A stretch of 64,000 nt of DNA. It comes from Microtetraspora glauca (GTDB lineage Bacteria > Actinomycetota > Actinomycetes > Streptomycetales > Streptomycetaceae). Made by a program: the position numbers and the translations under genes. Positions 1 through 8,339 of the stretch are shown piece by piece; position 1 is the stretch's first letter; each line of letters opens with the position of its first letter. The stretch is taken from positions 62,001 through 126,000 of the forward strand of contig JOFO01000011.1 in NCBI GenBank assembly GCA_000721275.1, written 5' to 3'. The notes beneath the pieces were generated by a model. The model searched no databases, was not told where the DNA came from, and was given only the letters and a program-made list of their open reading frames with translations.

Positions 1-2
1 AC

Positions 3-332
3 CGGGAGCTGTGGGAGCGGCTGCGGGCCGCTGCCCGGCCCGACCGCCCGGTCCGCGGGAGCCGGGGCCGTACGGGATCGCGGTACTCCTCCGACACGAC
101 CGCCGCCACGGCGGTGGTGGTGTGGTGCGCGGGCGCGGCGACGGGCGGCGACGGCTGGGGCGCGGACTCCGGGCCGGGCGACTCGCCCTGGACGTCCTCG
201 TCGTCGTCCTGCGGCTCGTCCTCGTCGTCCTGCGGCTCGTCCTCGTCGTCCTGCGGTTCGTCCTCGTCGTCCTCGTGCGGGGGCGGCGGGGGTTCGTCCT
301 GCGGCGGGGGCGGAGGAGGCGGCGGAGGCTGA
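3..332 (+). CDS. C-terminus of a probable TIGR04222-type membrane protein (partial)
   Basis: Only the last 109 codons are inside the window; the start lies to the left. The reading frame ends in a striking tail of Ser, Cys and Gly: SSSSSCG units followed by Gly-rich blocks with isolated Cys. Actinobacterial membrane proteins with the TIGR04222 domain commonly end in such Gly/Ser/Cys-rich tails, and I recall one beside the heme genes in Streptomyces; this is the basis of the name. The frame has strong G/C third-position bias throughout. It converges on hemQ. The opposite strand is also open here (a Pro/Asp/Glu-rich reading) but has no plausible start. No membrane segment is visible in the part present, so the family call is tentative. 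Confidence 0.45.
   Translation, partial: RELWERLRAAARPDRPVRGSRGRTGSRYSSDTTAATAVVVWCAGAATGGDGWGADSGPGDSPWTSSSSSCGSSSSSCGSSSSSCGSSSSSSCGGGGGSSCGGGGGGGGG
210..272 (+). repeat. 21-bp tandem repeat, three copies
   Basis: Three adjacent 21-base units at 210-230, 231-251 and 252-272. The first two are identical and the third differs by one base. In the coding frame each unit encodes a seven-residue Cys-Gly-Ser repeat, so copy number can change without a frameshift. The repeat builds the low-complexity tail of the partial membrane protein. Confidence 0.85.
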
Positions 333-383
333 GCCGGCGCCGCGAGAAGTCTCAGGGGCTCTCAGGCGGAGAGAAGGGACGCC

Positions 384-411
384 GGTGCGGCGCGCTCGCG
401 CGCGCCGCACC
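384..411. terminator. Hairpin between convergent genes
   Basis: Perfect 12-base arms (GGTGCGGCGCGC and its complement) around a 4-base loop, located between the convergent membrane-protein gene and hemQ. No U-run follows, as is usual in Streptomyces. Probably a bidirectional terminator. Confidence 0.6.
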
Positions 412-531
412 CGGTGCCGGACCCGGTGTCGCTGGAGCGGCCGGCCATGGCGTGGCGGCCGTCTGATCTTCCGGGTCGAGGGGCGAACGCCCCGGCGTGG
501 GGCCGGGACGCCACCAGGTCGTGGGCGGCCG

Positions 532-1245
532 TCAGGCCAGGCCCGCCACCAGGTCCGCGACGCTCTTGCGGCGGCCGGTGAAGAAGGGGACCTCCTCGCG
601 GACGTGCATCCGCGCCTCGGAGCCGCGCAGGTGGCGCATGAGGTCGACGATGCGGTGCAGCTCGTCGGCCTCGAAGGCGAGCAGCCACTCGTAGTCGCCG
701 AGCGAGAAGGAGGCGACCGTGTTGGCGCGGACGTCCGGGTAGCCGCGGGCCATCTTGCCGTGGTCGGCGAGCATCCGGCGGCGGTCCTCGTCCGGCAGCA
801 GGTACCAGTCGTAGGAGCGGACGAAGGGGTAGACCGAGACGTAGTCGCGCGGGGTCTCGTCGGCGAGGAACGCCGGGATGTGCGACTTGTTGAACTCGGC
901 GGGGCGGTGCAGCGCCATGTTCGACCAGACCGGCTCCAGGGCGCGCCCCAGCTTGGTCCGCCGGAAGAGGTTGTACGCCGTCTGGAGCTCGTCGCTCGTC
1001 TCGGCGTGCCACCAGATCATGACGTCGGCGTCGGCGCGCAGACCGGAGAGGTCGTACGTGCCGCGAACGGTGACGTCCTCCGCCGCCAGCTTGTCGAAGA
1101 GCTCCTGGACCTCGTCGGCGTAGCCGGCTCGGTCGGCGGGCAGGACGTCGCGCAGCTTGAAGACGGACCACAGGGTGTAGCGGATGACCTCGTTGAGGTC
1201 CTTCGCCTTCTTACCGGCGTTCGGGATCTTTTCGGGCGCACTCAT
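532..1245 (-). CDS. hemQ: Coproheme decarboxylase (chlorite dismutase-like HemQ)
   Basis: 237 residues. HemQ performs the last step of the coproporphyrin-dependent heme pathway of Gram-positive bacteria, converting coproheme to heme b by two oxidative decarboxylations; it is cytoplasmic. The chlorite-dismutase fold is recognisable from conserved blocks VMIWWHAE (near 75), [11 protein letters not shown] (116-126) and RSYDWYLLP (143-151). Tyr145 in that last block aligns with the catalytic tyrosine of Firmicute and actinobacterial HemQ, and His162 (ADHGK) with the proximal heme ligand. The ATG giving MSAPEKIP was chosen because it yields the usual family length (about 230-240). It lies 17 bases after hemG on the same strand, so the two are probably cotranscribed. 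Confidence 0.95.
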   Translation of the reverse strand: MSAPEKIPNAGKKAKDLNEVIRYTLWSVFKLRDVLPADRAGYADEVQELFDKLAAEDVTVRGTYDLSGLRADADVMIWWHAETSDELQTAYNLFRRTKLGRALEPVWSNMALHRPAEFNKSHIPAFLADETPRDYVSVYPFVRSYDWYLLPDEDRRRMLADHGKMARGYPDVRANTVASFSLGDYEWLLAFEADELHRIVDLMRHLRGSEARMHVREEVPFFTGRRKSVADLVAGLA

Positions 1246-1262
1246 ACGCCTATTCTCGCCCG

Positions 1263-2735
1263 TCACGAGGAGTGCCCCGCACCGGGGTGCCCCGTTTCCG
1301 GCGTGGCGATGATCTCGTCGGCGAGGGCGTCGGCCGCGCGGTGCGCGGAGGCGACGCAGGCGGGGATGCCAACGCCGTCGTACGCGGCCCCGGCGAGGCG
1401 GAGTCCGGGCAGTCCGGCGAGGGCGGTGCGGGCGCGGGCGACCCGGTCCAGGTGCCCGACGGGGTACTGCGGCAGGCCGCCGGTCCAGCGGGTGACGGTG
1501 GTGGCGACGGGGCGGGCGGCGAGCCCGGTGGCGGCGCCGAGGTCCTTCAGGGAGGCGGCGACCAGGTCCTCGTCGTCGCGGTGCAGCCAGGTCTCCTCGC
1601 CGTGCCGGCCGACGGAGGTGCGGAGCACGAAGAGGTCGGGGGCGGCCTCGCCGACCCAGCGCCACTTCTGGCTGGAGAAGGTGGACGCCTTGATGGTGTG
1701 CCCGTCGACGGGCGGCACGAGGAAGCCGGAGCCGGGCAGTTCCGGCAGGTCCGCGCGGCGGAAGGCGAGCGTCACCAGGGCCATGGAGGCGTACGCGATC
1801 GCGTCGAGGAGCGCGGCGGCCTCGGGGGCGTGCGCGGCGAGGAGCCGGGCGGCGGCGGGCGCGGGGGCGGCGAGGACGACGGCGTCCGCGTCGAGGGTCC
1901 GCTCCGGGGTGACGACCCGCCAGCCGGTCCCGGCGCGGTGCAGCGCGGTCGCGGGGGTGCCGGTGAGGATGGTGCCGCCGGCGGCGCGGACGGCGTCGGC
2001 GACGGCGCCGGGGAGGGTGCCGACGCCGCCGTCGAGGCCGGCGAAGGCGGAGCCGCCGAGGCCGGTGGCGGCGCCCGCGGCGTCGGCGGGGACGGCGGCG
2101 CCGGCGGCCTGGACGGCGCGGACGGCGGCGGTGAGGGTGGGGTGGCGGCGGGCGGCCTCGAAGAGGGCGGGGACGGCGGCCCGCATCGAGATGCGGTAGG
2201 CGTCGCCGGCGTAGACGCCGCCGAGGAGGGGTTCGACGAGCCGGTCGACGACCTCGCGGCCCATGCGCTCGGCGACGTACGCGCCGATGGCGGTGTCGTC
2301 GCCGAGGTCGGTGGGCGGCAGCTCCAGGTCCCGGCCGATCCGCTCCAGGGCCTCCGCGGAGAGCAGCCCCGCCACGGCCCCGGCGTTGCCGGGGACGCCC
2401 ATGACGTGGCCCTTGGGCATGGGGACGAGCCGGCCGCGGGACCAGACGGAGGCGGTGGTGGTGGCGGGGGCCTGGAGGCGGTCGCCGAGGCCCACGGACT
2501 CGGCGAGGGCGACGGCCTCGGGGCGGCGGGCCAGCAGCGACTCGGCGCCGAGGTCCACGGGGGCGCCGGCGATCTCGCCCGCGAGCAGCTTGCCGCCGAG
2601 CCGTCCGCCGGCCTCCAGGAGGGTCACGCGCGCTCCGGCGGCGAGGAGCCGGCGGGCGGCGGCGAGGCCGGTGATGCCGCCGCCGACGACGATGGCGTGA
2701 GGTCCGGCGTGGGGTCCCGTGGTGTCCGCGTTCAT
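1263..2735 (-). CDS. hemG: Coproporphyrinogen III / protoporphyrinogen oxidase (FAD)
   Basis: 490 residues, a flavin amine-oxidase-fold enzyme. In actinobacteria this protein (also called HemY or CgoX) oxidises coproporphyrinogen III to coproporphyrin III with oxygen, before ferrochelatase and HemQ act. The N-terminus carries the FAD-binding Rossmann motif [13 protein letters not shown] (about 18-30) followed by the acidic residue of LLEAG and GGRLGGKL. The C-terminus has [16 protein letters not shown], the FAD-contacting segment typical of the family. The [14 protein letters not shown] was used; the protein is of normal length. It lies directly upstream of hemQ and is divergent from the DUF4349 lipoprotein gene. 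Confidence 0.93.
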   Translation of the reverse strand: MNADTTGPHAGPHAIVVGGGITGLAAARRLLAAGARVTLLEAGGRLGGKLLAGEIAGAPVDLGAESLLARRPEAVALAESVGLGDRLQAPATTTASVWSRGRLVPMPKGHVMGVPGNAGAVAGLLSAEALERIGRDLELPPTDLGDDTAIGAYVAERMGREVVDRLVEPLLGGVYAGDAYRISMRAAVPALFEAARRHPTLTAAVRAVQAAGAAVPADAAGAATGLGGSAFAGLDGGVGTLPGAVADAVRAAGGTILTGTPATALHRAGTGWRVVTPERTLDADAVVLAAPAPAAARLLAAHAPEAAALLDAIAYASMALVTLAFRRADLPELPGSGFLVPPVDGHTIKASTFSSQKWRWVGEAAPDLFVLRTSVGRHGEETWLHRDDEDLVAASLKDLGAATGLAARPVATTVTRWTGGLPQYPVGHLDRVARARTALAGLPGLRLAGAAYDGVGIPACVASAHRAADALADEIIATPETGHPGAGHSS

Positions 2736-2871
2736 GGGACCACTCTCTCAAATCGCCCCTCCGGCCCCGTTCCGAGGCCGGAACGTGACCGCATCGCTAC
2801 CGGCGATCCCGAACCCGCGGCGGACGCCGCACGTCCTAGGGACATCCATTCCGGCGACCCTGGGGGGCTCG

Positions 2872-3909
2872 GTGCGCAGAGACGTCCGTACGAGAAGAAC
2901 GACGGGAACGGGAGCCAGGGCGGCCGCGGCGCTGCTGCTCGCCGTCTCGCTGGCGCTGACGGCGGGCTGCGCCGGCGGGACGTCGGGCGCGGACGGCGAG
3001 GCGAAGGGGGCCGCGGCGGCCGGCGAGGTCGACCGCGGGCCGGACGGGACGACGGGCGGCTCCGGCGGCGCGGCGGCGGACGGGAAGGCGAACGGGAAGC
3101 CGGCCGCGGCCCGGCCGGCGGCGCAGCACCTGATCCGCACGGCCTCGCTGTCGGTGGAGGTCGAGCGGGTCGCGGAGGCCGCCGACCGGGCGCGGGCGGT
3201 GGTGGCGGCGGCGGGCGGCCGGGTGGAGTCGGAGTCCACCGAGCGCGTCGACGAGCGGTACGCCCACTCCACGCTCGTGCTGCGGGTGCCGCAGGACCGC
3301 TACGACCGGGTCCTCGCCGACCTGGCCGGCACCGGACGGCTGCTGTCCCGCGAGGCGAAGGCGGAGGACGTCACCGACCAGGTCGTGGACGTGGAGAGCC
3401 GGATCGCCACCCAGCGGGCGAGCGTGGCACGGGTGCGGGGGCTGATGGACAGGGCCGAGCGGCTGGCGGACGTGGTCACGCTGGAGGGCGAGCTGAGCCG
3501 GCGGCAGGCGGAGCTGGAGGCGCTGCTGGCGCGGCAGAAGTCGCTGGAGGACCGGACCTCGCTGGCGACGATCACCCTCGCCCTCAGCGAGGAGGAGCGG
3601 GTCACCGTCGAGGACGAGCGGACCGGCGACGACCGCCCGGCCGTCGGCGACGCCCTGGCGGGCGGCTGGAACGCGCTGGTCGCCGTCGTCGCGTGGACGC
3701 TGGTGGTGCTCGCCGCGCTCGCGCCGTGGCTGGTGGTCGCGGTGGCGGCGTACGCGGTGTGGCGGTGGGGCGTCCGCCCGCGCCGCCGGGCACGCGCCGC
3801 CGCCCCGGAGCCTGCGCCGGTGCCCGCGCCCGCCGCCGTACCGGCCCGGCCGGAGGCGGCGGCGGAACCGGCCGGAGAAGGACCGGACGGGGCGGGTTCG
3901 GCGCCGTAG
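2872..3909 (+). CDS. DUF4349 lipoprotein with C-terminal membrane anchor
   Basis: 345 residues. The start chosen is GTG (VRRDVRTRR), preceded by a GGGGGG purine run, because it places a good lipoprotein signal next: basic N-region, hydrophobic ALLLAVSLAL, then lipobox LTAGC near residue 36. A Gly/Ala-rich linker leads into the DUF4349 domain (LIRTASLSVEVE..., about 85-245), whose middle part (ESRIATQRASVARVRGLM... to LEALLARQKSLEDR) is strongly predicted as coiled coil. A hydrophobic helix (ALVAVVAWTLVVLAALAPWLVV) near 265-290 and an Ala/Pro-rich basic tail follow. This is the usual DUF4349 layout: an extracytoplasmic coiled-coil protein anchored at both ends. Its role is unknown. It is divergent from hemG and 9 bases ahead of the oxidoreductase gene. 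Confidence 0.85.
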   Translation: MRRDVRTRRTTGTGARAAAALLLAVSLALTAGCAGGTSGADGEAKGAAAAGEVDRGPDGTTGGSGGAAADGKANGKPAAARPAAQHLIRTASLSVEVERVAEAADRARAVVAAAGGRVESESTERVDERYAHSTLVLRVPQDRYDRVLADLAGTGRLLSREAKAEDVTDQVVDVESRIATQRASVARVRGLMDRAERLADVVTLEGELSRRQAELEALLARQKSLEDRTSLATITLALSEEERVTVEDERTGDDRPAVGDALAGGWNALVAVVAWTLVVLAALAPWLVVAVAAYAVWRWGVRPRRRARAAAPEPAPVPAPAAVPARPEAAAEPAGEGPDGAGSAP

Positions 3910-3918
3910 CGTGGGCGC

Positions 3919-5292
3919 ATGAGCGAACGACTGGTGGTCATCGGGGGCGACGCGGCGGGCATGTCCGCCGCGTCGCAGGCGCGCAGGCTCAAGGGGCCGG
4001 AGGAACTGGAGATCACGGCCTTCGAACGGGGCCGGTTCTCGTCGTACTCGGCCTGCGGGATCCCGTACTGGGTCGGCGGGGACGTCTCGGGGCGCGGGGA
4101 GCTGATCGCCCGCTCCCCCGAGGAGCACCGGGAGCGCGGGATCGACCTGCGGACCCGGACCGAGGTGACGGAGATCGACCTCGCCGGACAGCGGGTTCTG
4201 GCCAGGGACCTGGAGTCGGGTACGGAGGCGTGGACGGGCTTCGACAAGCTGGTGATCGCGACCGGCGCGCGCCCGGCCCGCCCGCCGCTGCCGGGGATCG
4301 ACGCGCCGGGCGTGCACGGGGTGCAGACCCTGGAGGACGGGCAGGCGCTGCTGGACGCGCTCGCGGCGGCGGAGGGGCGGCGGGCGGTCGTCGTCGGCGC
4401 CGGGTACATCGGTGTGGAGATGGCCGAGGCGCTGCTGAACCGGGGCTACGAGGTGACGGTCCTGAACCGGGGCGAGCAGCCGATGGCGACGCTCGACCCG
4501 GACATGGGGCGGCTGGTGCACACGGCGATGGACGGCCTGGGGATCCGGACGGTCGGCTCGGCGGCGGTGACGAAGATCCTCACCGGTGACGACGGCCGGG
4601 TCCGGGCGGTGGCGACGGAGTCGGACGAGTATCCGGCGGACGTGGTGGTGCTCGGTACGGGCGTGGTGCCGGAGACGTCGCTGGCGGAGGCGGCGGGGCT
4701 GCCGCTCGGGGCGCACGGCGGGCTGCTGACCGACCTGGCGATGCGGGTGCGGGGGCAGGAGAACGTGTGGGCGGGCGGGGACTGCGTGGAGGTCCTCGAC
4801 CTGGTGTCGGGCCGGGAGCGGCACGTGCCGCTGGGCACCCACGCGAACAAGCAGGGCCAGGTGATCGGCTCGAACGTCGGCGGCGGCTACGCGACCTTCC
4901 CGGGGGTGGTGGGGACGGCGGTGTCGAAGGTCTGCGACCTGGAGATCGCGCGCACCGGGCTGCGGGAGAAGGACGCGCGGGCGGTGGGGCTGCGGTACGT
5001 GACGGCGACGGTGGAGTCGACGAGCCGGGCCGGCTACTACCCGGGGGCGGCGCCGATGACGGTGAAGATGCTGGCCGAGCGGCGCACCGGGCGGCTGCTC
5101 GGGGTGCAGATCGTGGGCCGGGAGGGCGCGGCGAAGCGGGTGGACGTGGCGGCGGTGGCGCTGACGGCCCGGATGACGGTGGAGGAGATGACGGCGCTCG
5201 ACCTGGGGTACGCGCCGCCGTTCTCGCCGGTGTGGGATCCGGTGCTGGTCGCGGCGCGGAAGGCGGTGGCGGCGGTGCGGGCGGCCGGATGA
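3919..5292 (+). CDS. FAD-dependent pyridine nucleotide-disulfide oxidoreductase, CoA-disulfide reductase/NADH oxidase type
   Basis: 457 residues. The N-terminal FAD motif is VIGGDAAGMSAA (7-18). A single redox cysteine, Cys46 in SYSACGIPYW, is the signature of the class that includes CoA-disulfide reductase, NADH oxidase and NADH peroxidase, rather than the CxxxxC pair of glutathione reductases. A second Rossmann motif, VVGAGYIGVEMAEALL (about 157-172), binds NAD(P)H. The dimerisation domain follows, with AGYYPGAAPMTVKML and LGVQIVGREGAAKRVD. Substrate (CoA disulfide, oxygen, peroxide or polysulfide) cannot be told from sequence. The ATG lies only 9 bases after the lipoprotein stop, and a TAGCGT hexamer just ahead could be the -10 of a leaderless promoter. 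Confidence 0.85.
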   Translation: MSERLVVIGGDAAGMSAASQARRLKGPEELEITAFERGRFSSYSACGIPYWVGGDVSGRGELIARSPEEHRERGIDLRTRTEVTEIDLAGQRVLARDLESGTEAWTGFDKLVIATGARPARPPLPGIDAPGVHGVQTLEDGQALLDALAAAEGRRAVVVGAGYIGVEMAEALLNRGYEVTVLNRGEQPMATLDPDMGRLVHTAMDGLGIRTVGSAAVTKILTGDDGRVRAVATESDEYPADVVVLGTGVVPETSLAEAAGLPLGAHGGLLTDLAMRVRGQENVWAGGDCVEVLDLVSGRERHVPLGTHANKQGQVIGSNVGGGYATFPGVVGTAVSKVCDLEIARTGLREKDARAVGLRYVTATVESTSRAGYYPGAAPMTVKMLAERRTGRLLGVQIVGREGAAKRVDVAAVALTARMTVEEMTALDLGYAPPFSPVWDPVLVAARKAVAAVRAAG

Positions 5293-5304
5293 CCCGGGCG
5301 CGCG

Positions 5305-5324
5305 GCGTCACGCACGGGTGACGC
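5305..5324 (+). terminator. Hairpin after the oxidoreductase gene
   Basis: Seven-base arms GCGTCAC / GTGACGC around a six-base loop, starting 12 bases after the stop codon. Probable terminator. Confidence 0.45.
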
Positions 5325-5411
5325 GGTCGCGGCCCGGGCCCCGGAGCCGGCGTCCGTCACCGGCGGGCACGGGCGGCCCGCCGGTCGGCCGCGCGGGCCG
5401 GCCGGCCGTCG

Positions 5412-5430
5412 CCGCCCGCCGCGCGGGCGG
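5412..5430 (-). terminator. Hairpin after hemE
   Basis: Arms CCGCCCGC / GCGGGCGG with a three-base loop, 6 bases beyond the hemE stop codon on the minus strand. Probable hemE terminator in the convergent intergenic region. Confidence 0.45.
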
Positions 5431-5436
5431 TCCGCC

Positions 5437-6513
5437 TCAGCGGGCCGTCCGCGTGTGCACGTACTCGACCAGGCGCGTCAGGGCGTCCGGGTCCATGGCC
5501 GGCATGACGCCGTGGCCCAGGTTGAAGACGTGGCCCTCCAGGTCCTTCGCGGCGGCCAGCACCTCGTCGGTCTTGGCCTCGACGACGTCGGTGGACGCGA
5601 AGAGGACGGCCGGGTCGAGGTTGCCCTGGAGCGCCTTGCCGGGGCCGACGCGGCGGGCGGCCTCGTCGAGCGGGACGCGCCAGTCGACGCCGACGACGTC
5701 CGCGCCGGCCTCGCCCATGAGGCTCAGCAGCTCGCCGGTGCCGACGCCGAAGTGGATGCGGGGGACGCCGTACCCGGCGACCGCGTCGAAGACCTTCGCG
5801 GAGGCGGGCACGACCGAGCGGCGGTAGTCGGCGGGGGCGAGCGCGCCGACCCAGGAGTCGAAGAGCTGGATCGCGGAGGCGCCGGCCTCGATCTGCACCT
5901 TCAGGAAGGCGGAGGTGATCCCGGCGAGGCGGTCGAGCAGGTCGGCCCAGAGCTGCGGGTCGCCGTACATGAGCGCCTTGGTGTGCTCGTGGCTGCGGGA
6001 GGGGCCGCCCTCGACGAGGTAGCTCGCGAGGGTGAAGGGCGCGCCGGCGAAGCCGATCAGCGGGGTGTCGCCCAGCTCCTCGGTGAGCATGCCGATGGCC
6101 TCGGTGACGTACCGGACGTCGTCGGGGGTGAGGTCGCGCAGCCGGTCGAGGTCGGCGCGGGTGCGAATCGGCTCGGCGACGACGGGGCCCACGCCGGGCT
6201 TGATGTCGAGGTCGACGCCGATGGCCTTGAGCGGGACGACGATGTCGCTGAAGAAGATGGCGGCGTCGACCTGGTGCCGGCGGACGGGCTGGAGCGTGAT
6301 CTCCTTGACCAGCTCGGGCCGCATGCAGGACTCCAGCATGGGGATGCCCTCGCGGACCTTCAGGTACTCGGGGAGCGAGCGGCCCGCCTGACGCATGAAC
6401 CAGACCGGGGTGTGCGGCACGGGCTCGCGCCGGCACGCCTTGAGGAACGCGGAGTCGTACGTCCGCGACTGCTGCTTCGTCTGCTGGCCCGTCGGGCTGT
6501 CCATGGCACTCAC
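5437..6513 (-). CDS. hemE: Uroporphyrinogen III decarboxylase
   Basis: 358 residues. Decarboxylates the four acetate side chains of uroporphyrinogen III to give coproporphyrinogen III, the substrate of the nearby HemG; cytosolic homodimer. Diagnostic blocks are present: the substrate-binding [15 protein letters not shown] near residue 35 with its conserved Arg, [38 protein letters not shown], and NLGHGV near the C-terminus. The start is the GTG encoding VSAMDSP, which matches the start I remember for the S. coelicolor protein; the internal ATG three codons later is the alternative. Divergent from the DUF3000 gene, with 90 bases between the starts. Confidence 0.93.
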   Translation of the reverse strand: MSAMDSPTGQQTKQQSRTYDSAFLKACRREPVPHTPVWFMRQAGRSLPEYLKVREGIPMLESCMRPELVKEITLQPVRRHQVDAAIFFSDIVVPLKAIGVDLDIKPGVGPVVAEPIRTRADLDRLRDLTPDDVRYVTEAIGMLTEELGDTPLIGFAGAPFTLASYLVEGGPSRSHEHTKALMYGDPQLWADLLDRLAGITSAFLKVQIEAGASAIQLFDSWVGALAPADYRRSVVPASAKVFDAVAGYGVPRIHFGVGTGELLSLMGEAGADVVGVDWRVPLDEAARRVGPGKALQGNLDPAVLFASTDVVEAKTDEVLAAAKDLEGHVFNLGHGVMPAMDPDALTRLVEYVHTRTAR

Positions 6514-6603
6514 GCCCAAATCTTCGCATGTGGCCGGAAGCCGCTCGTGCCGGGCGGGTGTCCCTCCCCGCATGGCGGCCCCGTTCCGCCTACTCTTCCC
6601 CGC

Positions 6604-7320
6604 ATGGCTGCGGCTCAGGGACATTTTTCCGATCATTCCGACGGCATTCGAGGGACGGGCGACAAGGCGGACAGTACGGCGGGGACCCCGGTGCCGGCGG
6701 CGTTCCGGAGGGCGGTGGACGCCCTGCGGACGGCCCGGCTGCGGTCCGAGATGGAGGTCGAGCCGACCCGCCCGCCGCAGCGGCTCGCGCCGTACGCGTA
6801 CGCGGTGGAGGCGGCGGTCGTCGACGGCGAGGAGGACCTCGCGGACGGGCGGCTGGTGCTGCTGCACGACCCGGCGGGCCACGAGGCGTGGAAGGGCACC
6901 TTCCGGCTGGTGACGCTGGTGCGGGCGGAGCTGGAGCCGGAGATGGCGGCGGACCCGCTGCTGCCCGAGGTGTGCTGGTCGTGGCTGACCGGGGCGCTGG
7001 ACGCGCGCGGTCTGGCGTACGGGGAGGCGGGCGGGACGGTGACCATGGCCGGCTCGCACTACTTCGGGGGGCTCGCGGAGCGCCGGCCGGCCACCCAGAT
7101 CGAGATCCGGGCGTCGTGGACGCCGCGGGAGGGCCTGGGCGGGGTGCCGGACACGGCGGCGCACCTGGCGGCCTGGTCGGACCTGCTGTGCCAGATCGCC
7201 GGCCTGCCGCCCGCCCCGGCCGACCCGCCGGGGCCGACCGGGCCGACGGGTCCGGCGGGGACGGTGTCGGGGGCGGGGGTCGTCTCGCTGCCGCAGCGCC
7301 GGGGTCCGCAGGGGGCCTGA
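6604..7320 (+). CDS. DUF3000 family protein
   Basis: 238 residues. DUF3000 proteins are actinobacteria-specific, of unknown function, and typically sit beside hemE as here. The conserved core runs from [21 protein letters not shown] (about 33-55) through [10 protein letters not shown] and [20 protein letters not shown] to RASWTP and [16 protein letters not shown] (about 205). The C-terminal 30 residues are Pro/Gly-rich and probably disordered. No signal peptide or membrane segment. The ATG is preceded by CCTACTCTTCCCCGC with no Shine-Dalgarno, so the transcript may be leaderless from a TACTCT -10 element. Confidence 0.85.
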   Translation: MAAAQGHFSDHSDGIRGTGDKADSTAGTPVPAAFRRAVDALRTARLRSEMEVEPTRPPQRLAPYAYAVEAAVVDGEEDLADGRLVLLHDPAGHEAWKGTFRLVTLVRAELEPEMAADPLLPEVCWSWLTGALDARGLAYGEAGGTVTMAGSHYFGGLAERRPATQIEIRASWTPREGLGGVPDTAAHLAAWSDLLCQIAGLPPAPADPPGPTGPTGPAGTVSGAGVVSLPQRRGPQGA

Positions 7321-7438
7321 GCGGTCCGGACGGAGGTGCGCCGGGGGCCCTTCGGGGCCCCTTCCCGCGTTCGTACAGGGGTCCCCCGTGGGGGTGAGGG
7401 AACGGGCGCCGCTCGTAGGATGATCGATCGCGCGTCCG

Positions 7439-7451
7439 AATTGCCCCAATT
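7439..7451. promoter_or_regulatory. AATTG-CCC-CAATT inverted repeat in an AT-rich leader
   Basis: A perfect five-base inverted repeat with a three-base centre, followed by an AT-rich stretch (TTGTTACTCACTAAATCGTGATC, written here only as a landmark from 7450 onward) in otherwise very GC-rich DNA. It lies about 140 bases ahead of the response regulator start and is a candidate promoter/operator. An imperfect GGGGGCCC/GGGGCCCC hairpin near 7345-7365 may end the DUF3000 transcript. Confidence 0.4.
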
Positions 7452-7592
7452 GTTACTCACTAAATCGTGATCTTTCCCTAAAGGCGGGCGGCCCTGCTGC
7501 CGAAGGATTCCTTGACCCCTTCAGAGCACGGGTTCGCCCCCGGCTTCTTCCCCGAGCCGGCTCCGTCCCGCCCCTTCCCCCCAGGAGGCCGA

Positions 7593-8258
7593 GTGTCCGT
7601 TCTGCTCGAGCAGCCCGCTAGCCTGGTCGCCTACCGCCCGAACAAGCCGACCGCCATGGTCGTCGTGGCCGACCCGCGCGTCCGCTCCACCGTCACCCGC
7701 CACCTGTGGGCGCTCGGCGTACGCGACGTGATCGAGGCGTCGTCCATCGCGGAGGCCCGTCCCCGCGTCGGCAACCCGCGCGACATCTGCGTGGCCGACG
7801 TCCACCTTCCCGACGGCAGCGGCCTCACCCTGCTGTCCGAGACCCGCGCCGCCGGCTGGCCCAACGGCCTCGCCCTCTCGGCCGCCGACGACATCGGCGC
7901 GGTCCGCAACGCGCTCGCCGGCGGCGTGAAGGGTTACGTCGTCACCGGCACGCGCACCAACATCGGCCACCCGACCCGCCCCGGCGCCGCGCCCATCGGC
8001 GCCGCGGCGGCCCGGCTCGGCCACCGCCGCCCCCCGGGTGCCCCGAGCCACCCGGGCGGCTACCGCGAGCTCTCCGGCCGCGAGGTCGAGGTGCTCCGCC
8101 TGGTCGCCGAGGGCCAGTCCAACAAGGCCATCGGCGTCTCCATGGGCCTCTCCGCCCTCACCGTGAAGAGCCACCTCGCCCGGATCGCCCGCAAGCTGGG
8201 CACCGGCGACCGGGCCGGCATGGTCGCCGTGGCCCTGCGGACCGGGATCATCCACTGA
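7593..8258 (+). CDS. LuxR/NarL-type response regulator, orphan, atypical receiver
   Basis: 221 residues. The start is GTG (VSVLLEQP), preceded by a perfect AGGAGG at 7584-7588 region with correct spacing; an upstream in-frame ATG gives a Pro-rich extension without a ribosome site and was rejected. The N-terminal half is receiver-like: an Asp in CVADVHLPDG aligns with the phosphoacceptor, Ser in LALSAAD with the switch Ser/Thr, and Lys in GGVKGYVV with the conserved Lys. The usual acidic pair is reduced to one Asp (VVVADPR). The C-terminal GerE helix-turn-helix (LSGREVEVLRLVAEGQSNKAIG... about 160-215) is intact. No sensor kinase is nearby, so it is an orphan that may not depend on phosphorylation. 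Confidence 0.88.
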   Translation: MSVLLEQPASLVAYRPNKPTAMVVVADPRVRSTVTRHLWALGVRDVIEASSIAEARPRVGNPRDICVADVHLPDGSGLTLLSETRAAGWPNGLALSAADDIGAVRNALAGGVKGYVVTGTRTNIGHPTRPGAAPIGAAAARLGHRRPPGAPSHPGGYRELSGREVEVLRLVAEGQSNKAIGVSMGLSALTVKSHLARIARKLGTGDRAGMVAVALRTGIIH

Positions 8259-8279
8259 CCCGGGCATGACGGAGACCCG

Positions 8280-8313
8280 GCGCCTGCCGACGGAACGTTC
8301 CGTCGGCAGGCGC
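8280..8313. terminator. 34-bp perfect palindrome, terminator
   Basis: Arms of 17 bases, GCGCCTGCCGACGGAAC and its exact complement, abut with no spacer between the response regulator stop (8258) and the rnd start (8340). In RNA the central bases would form the loop. Strong candidate terminator that separates the two genes. Confidence 0.75.
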
Positions 8314-8339
8314 TTGCCGTCGGCGGATACCCTTGACAG

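Noticed and set aside
1..361. Acidic Pro/Asp/Glu-rich minus-strand reading at the left edge
   Set aside because: No usable start codon or ribosome site between the stop at 362 and the acidic part; the plus-strand Ser/Cys/Gly tail fits a known protein type better.
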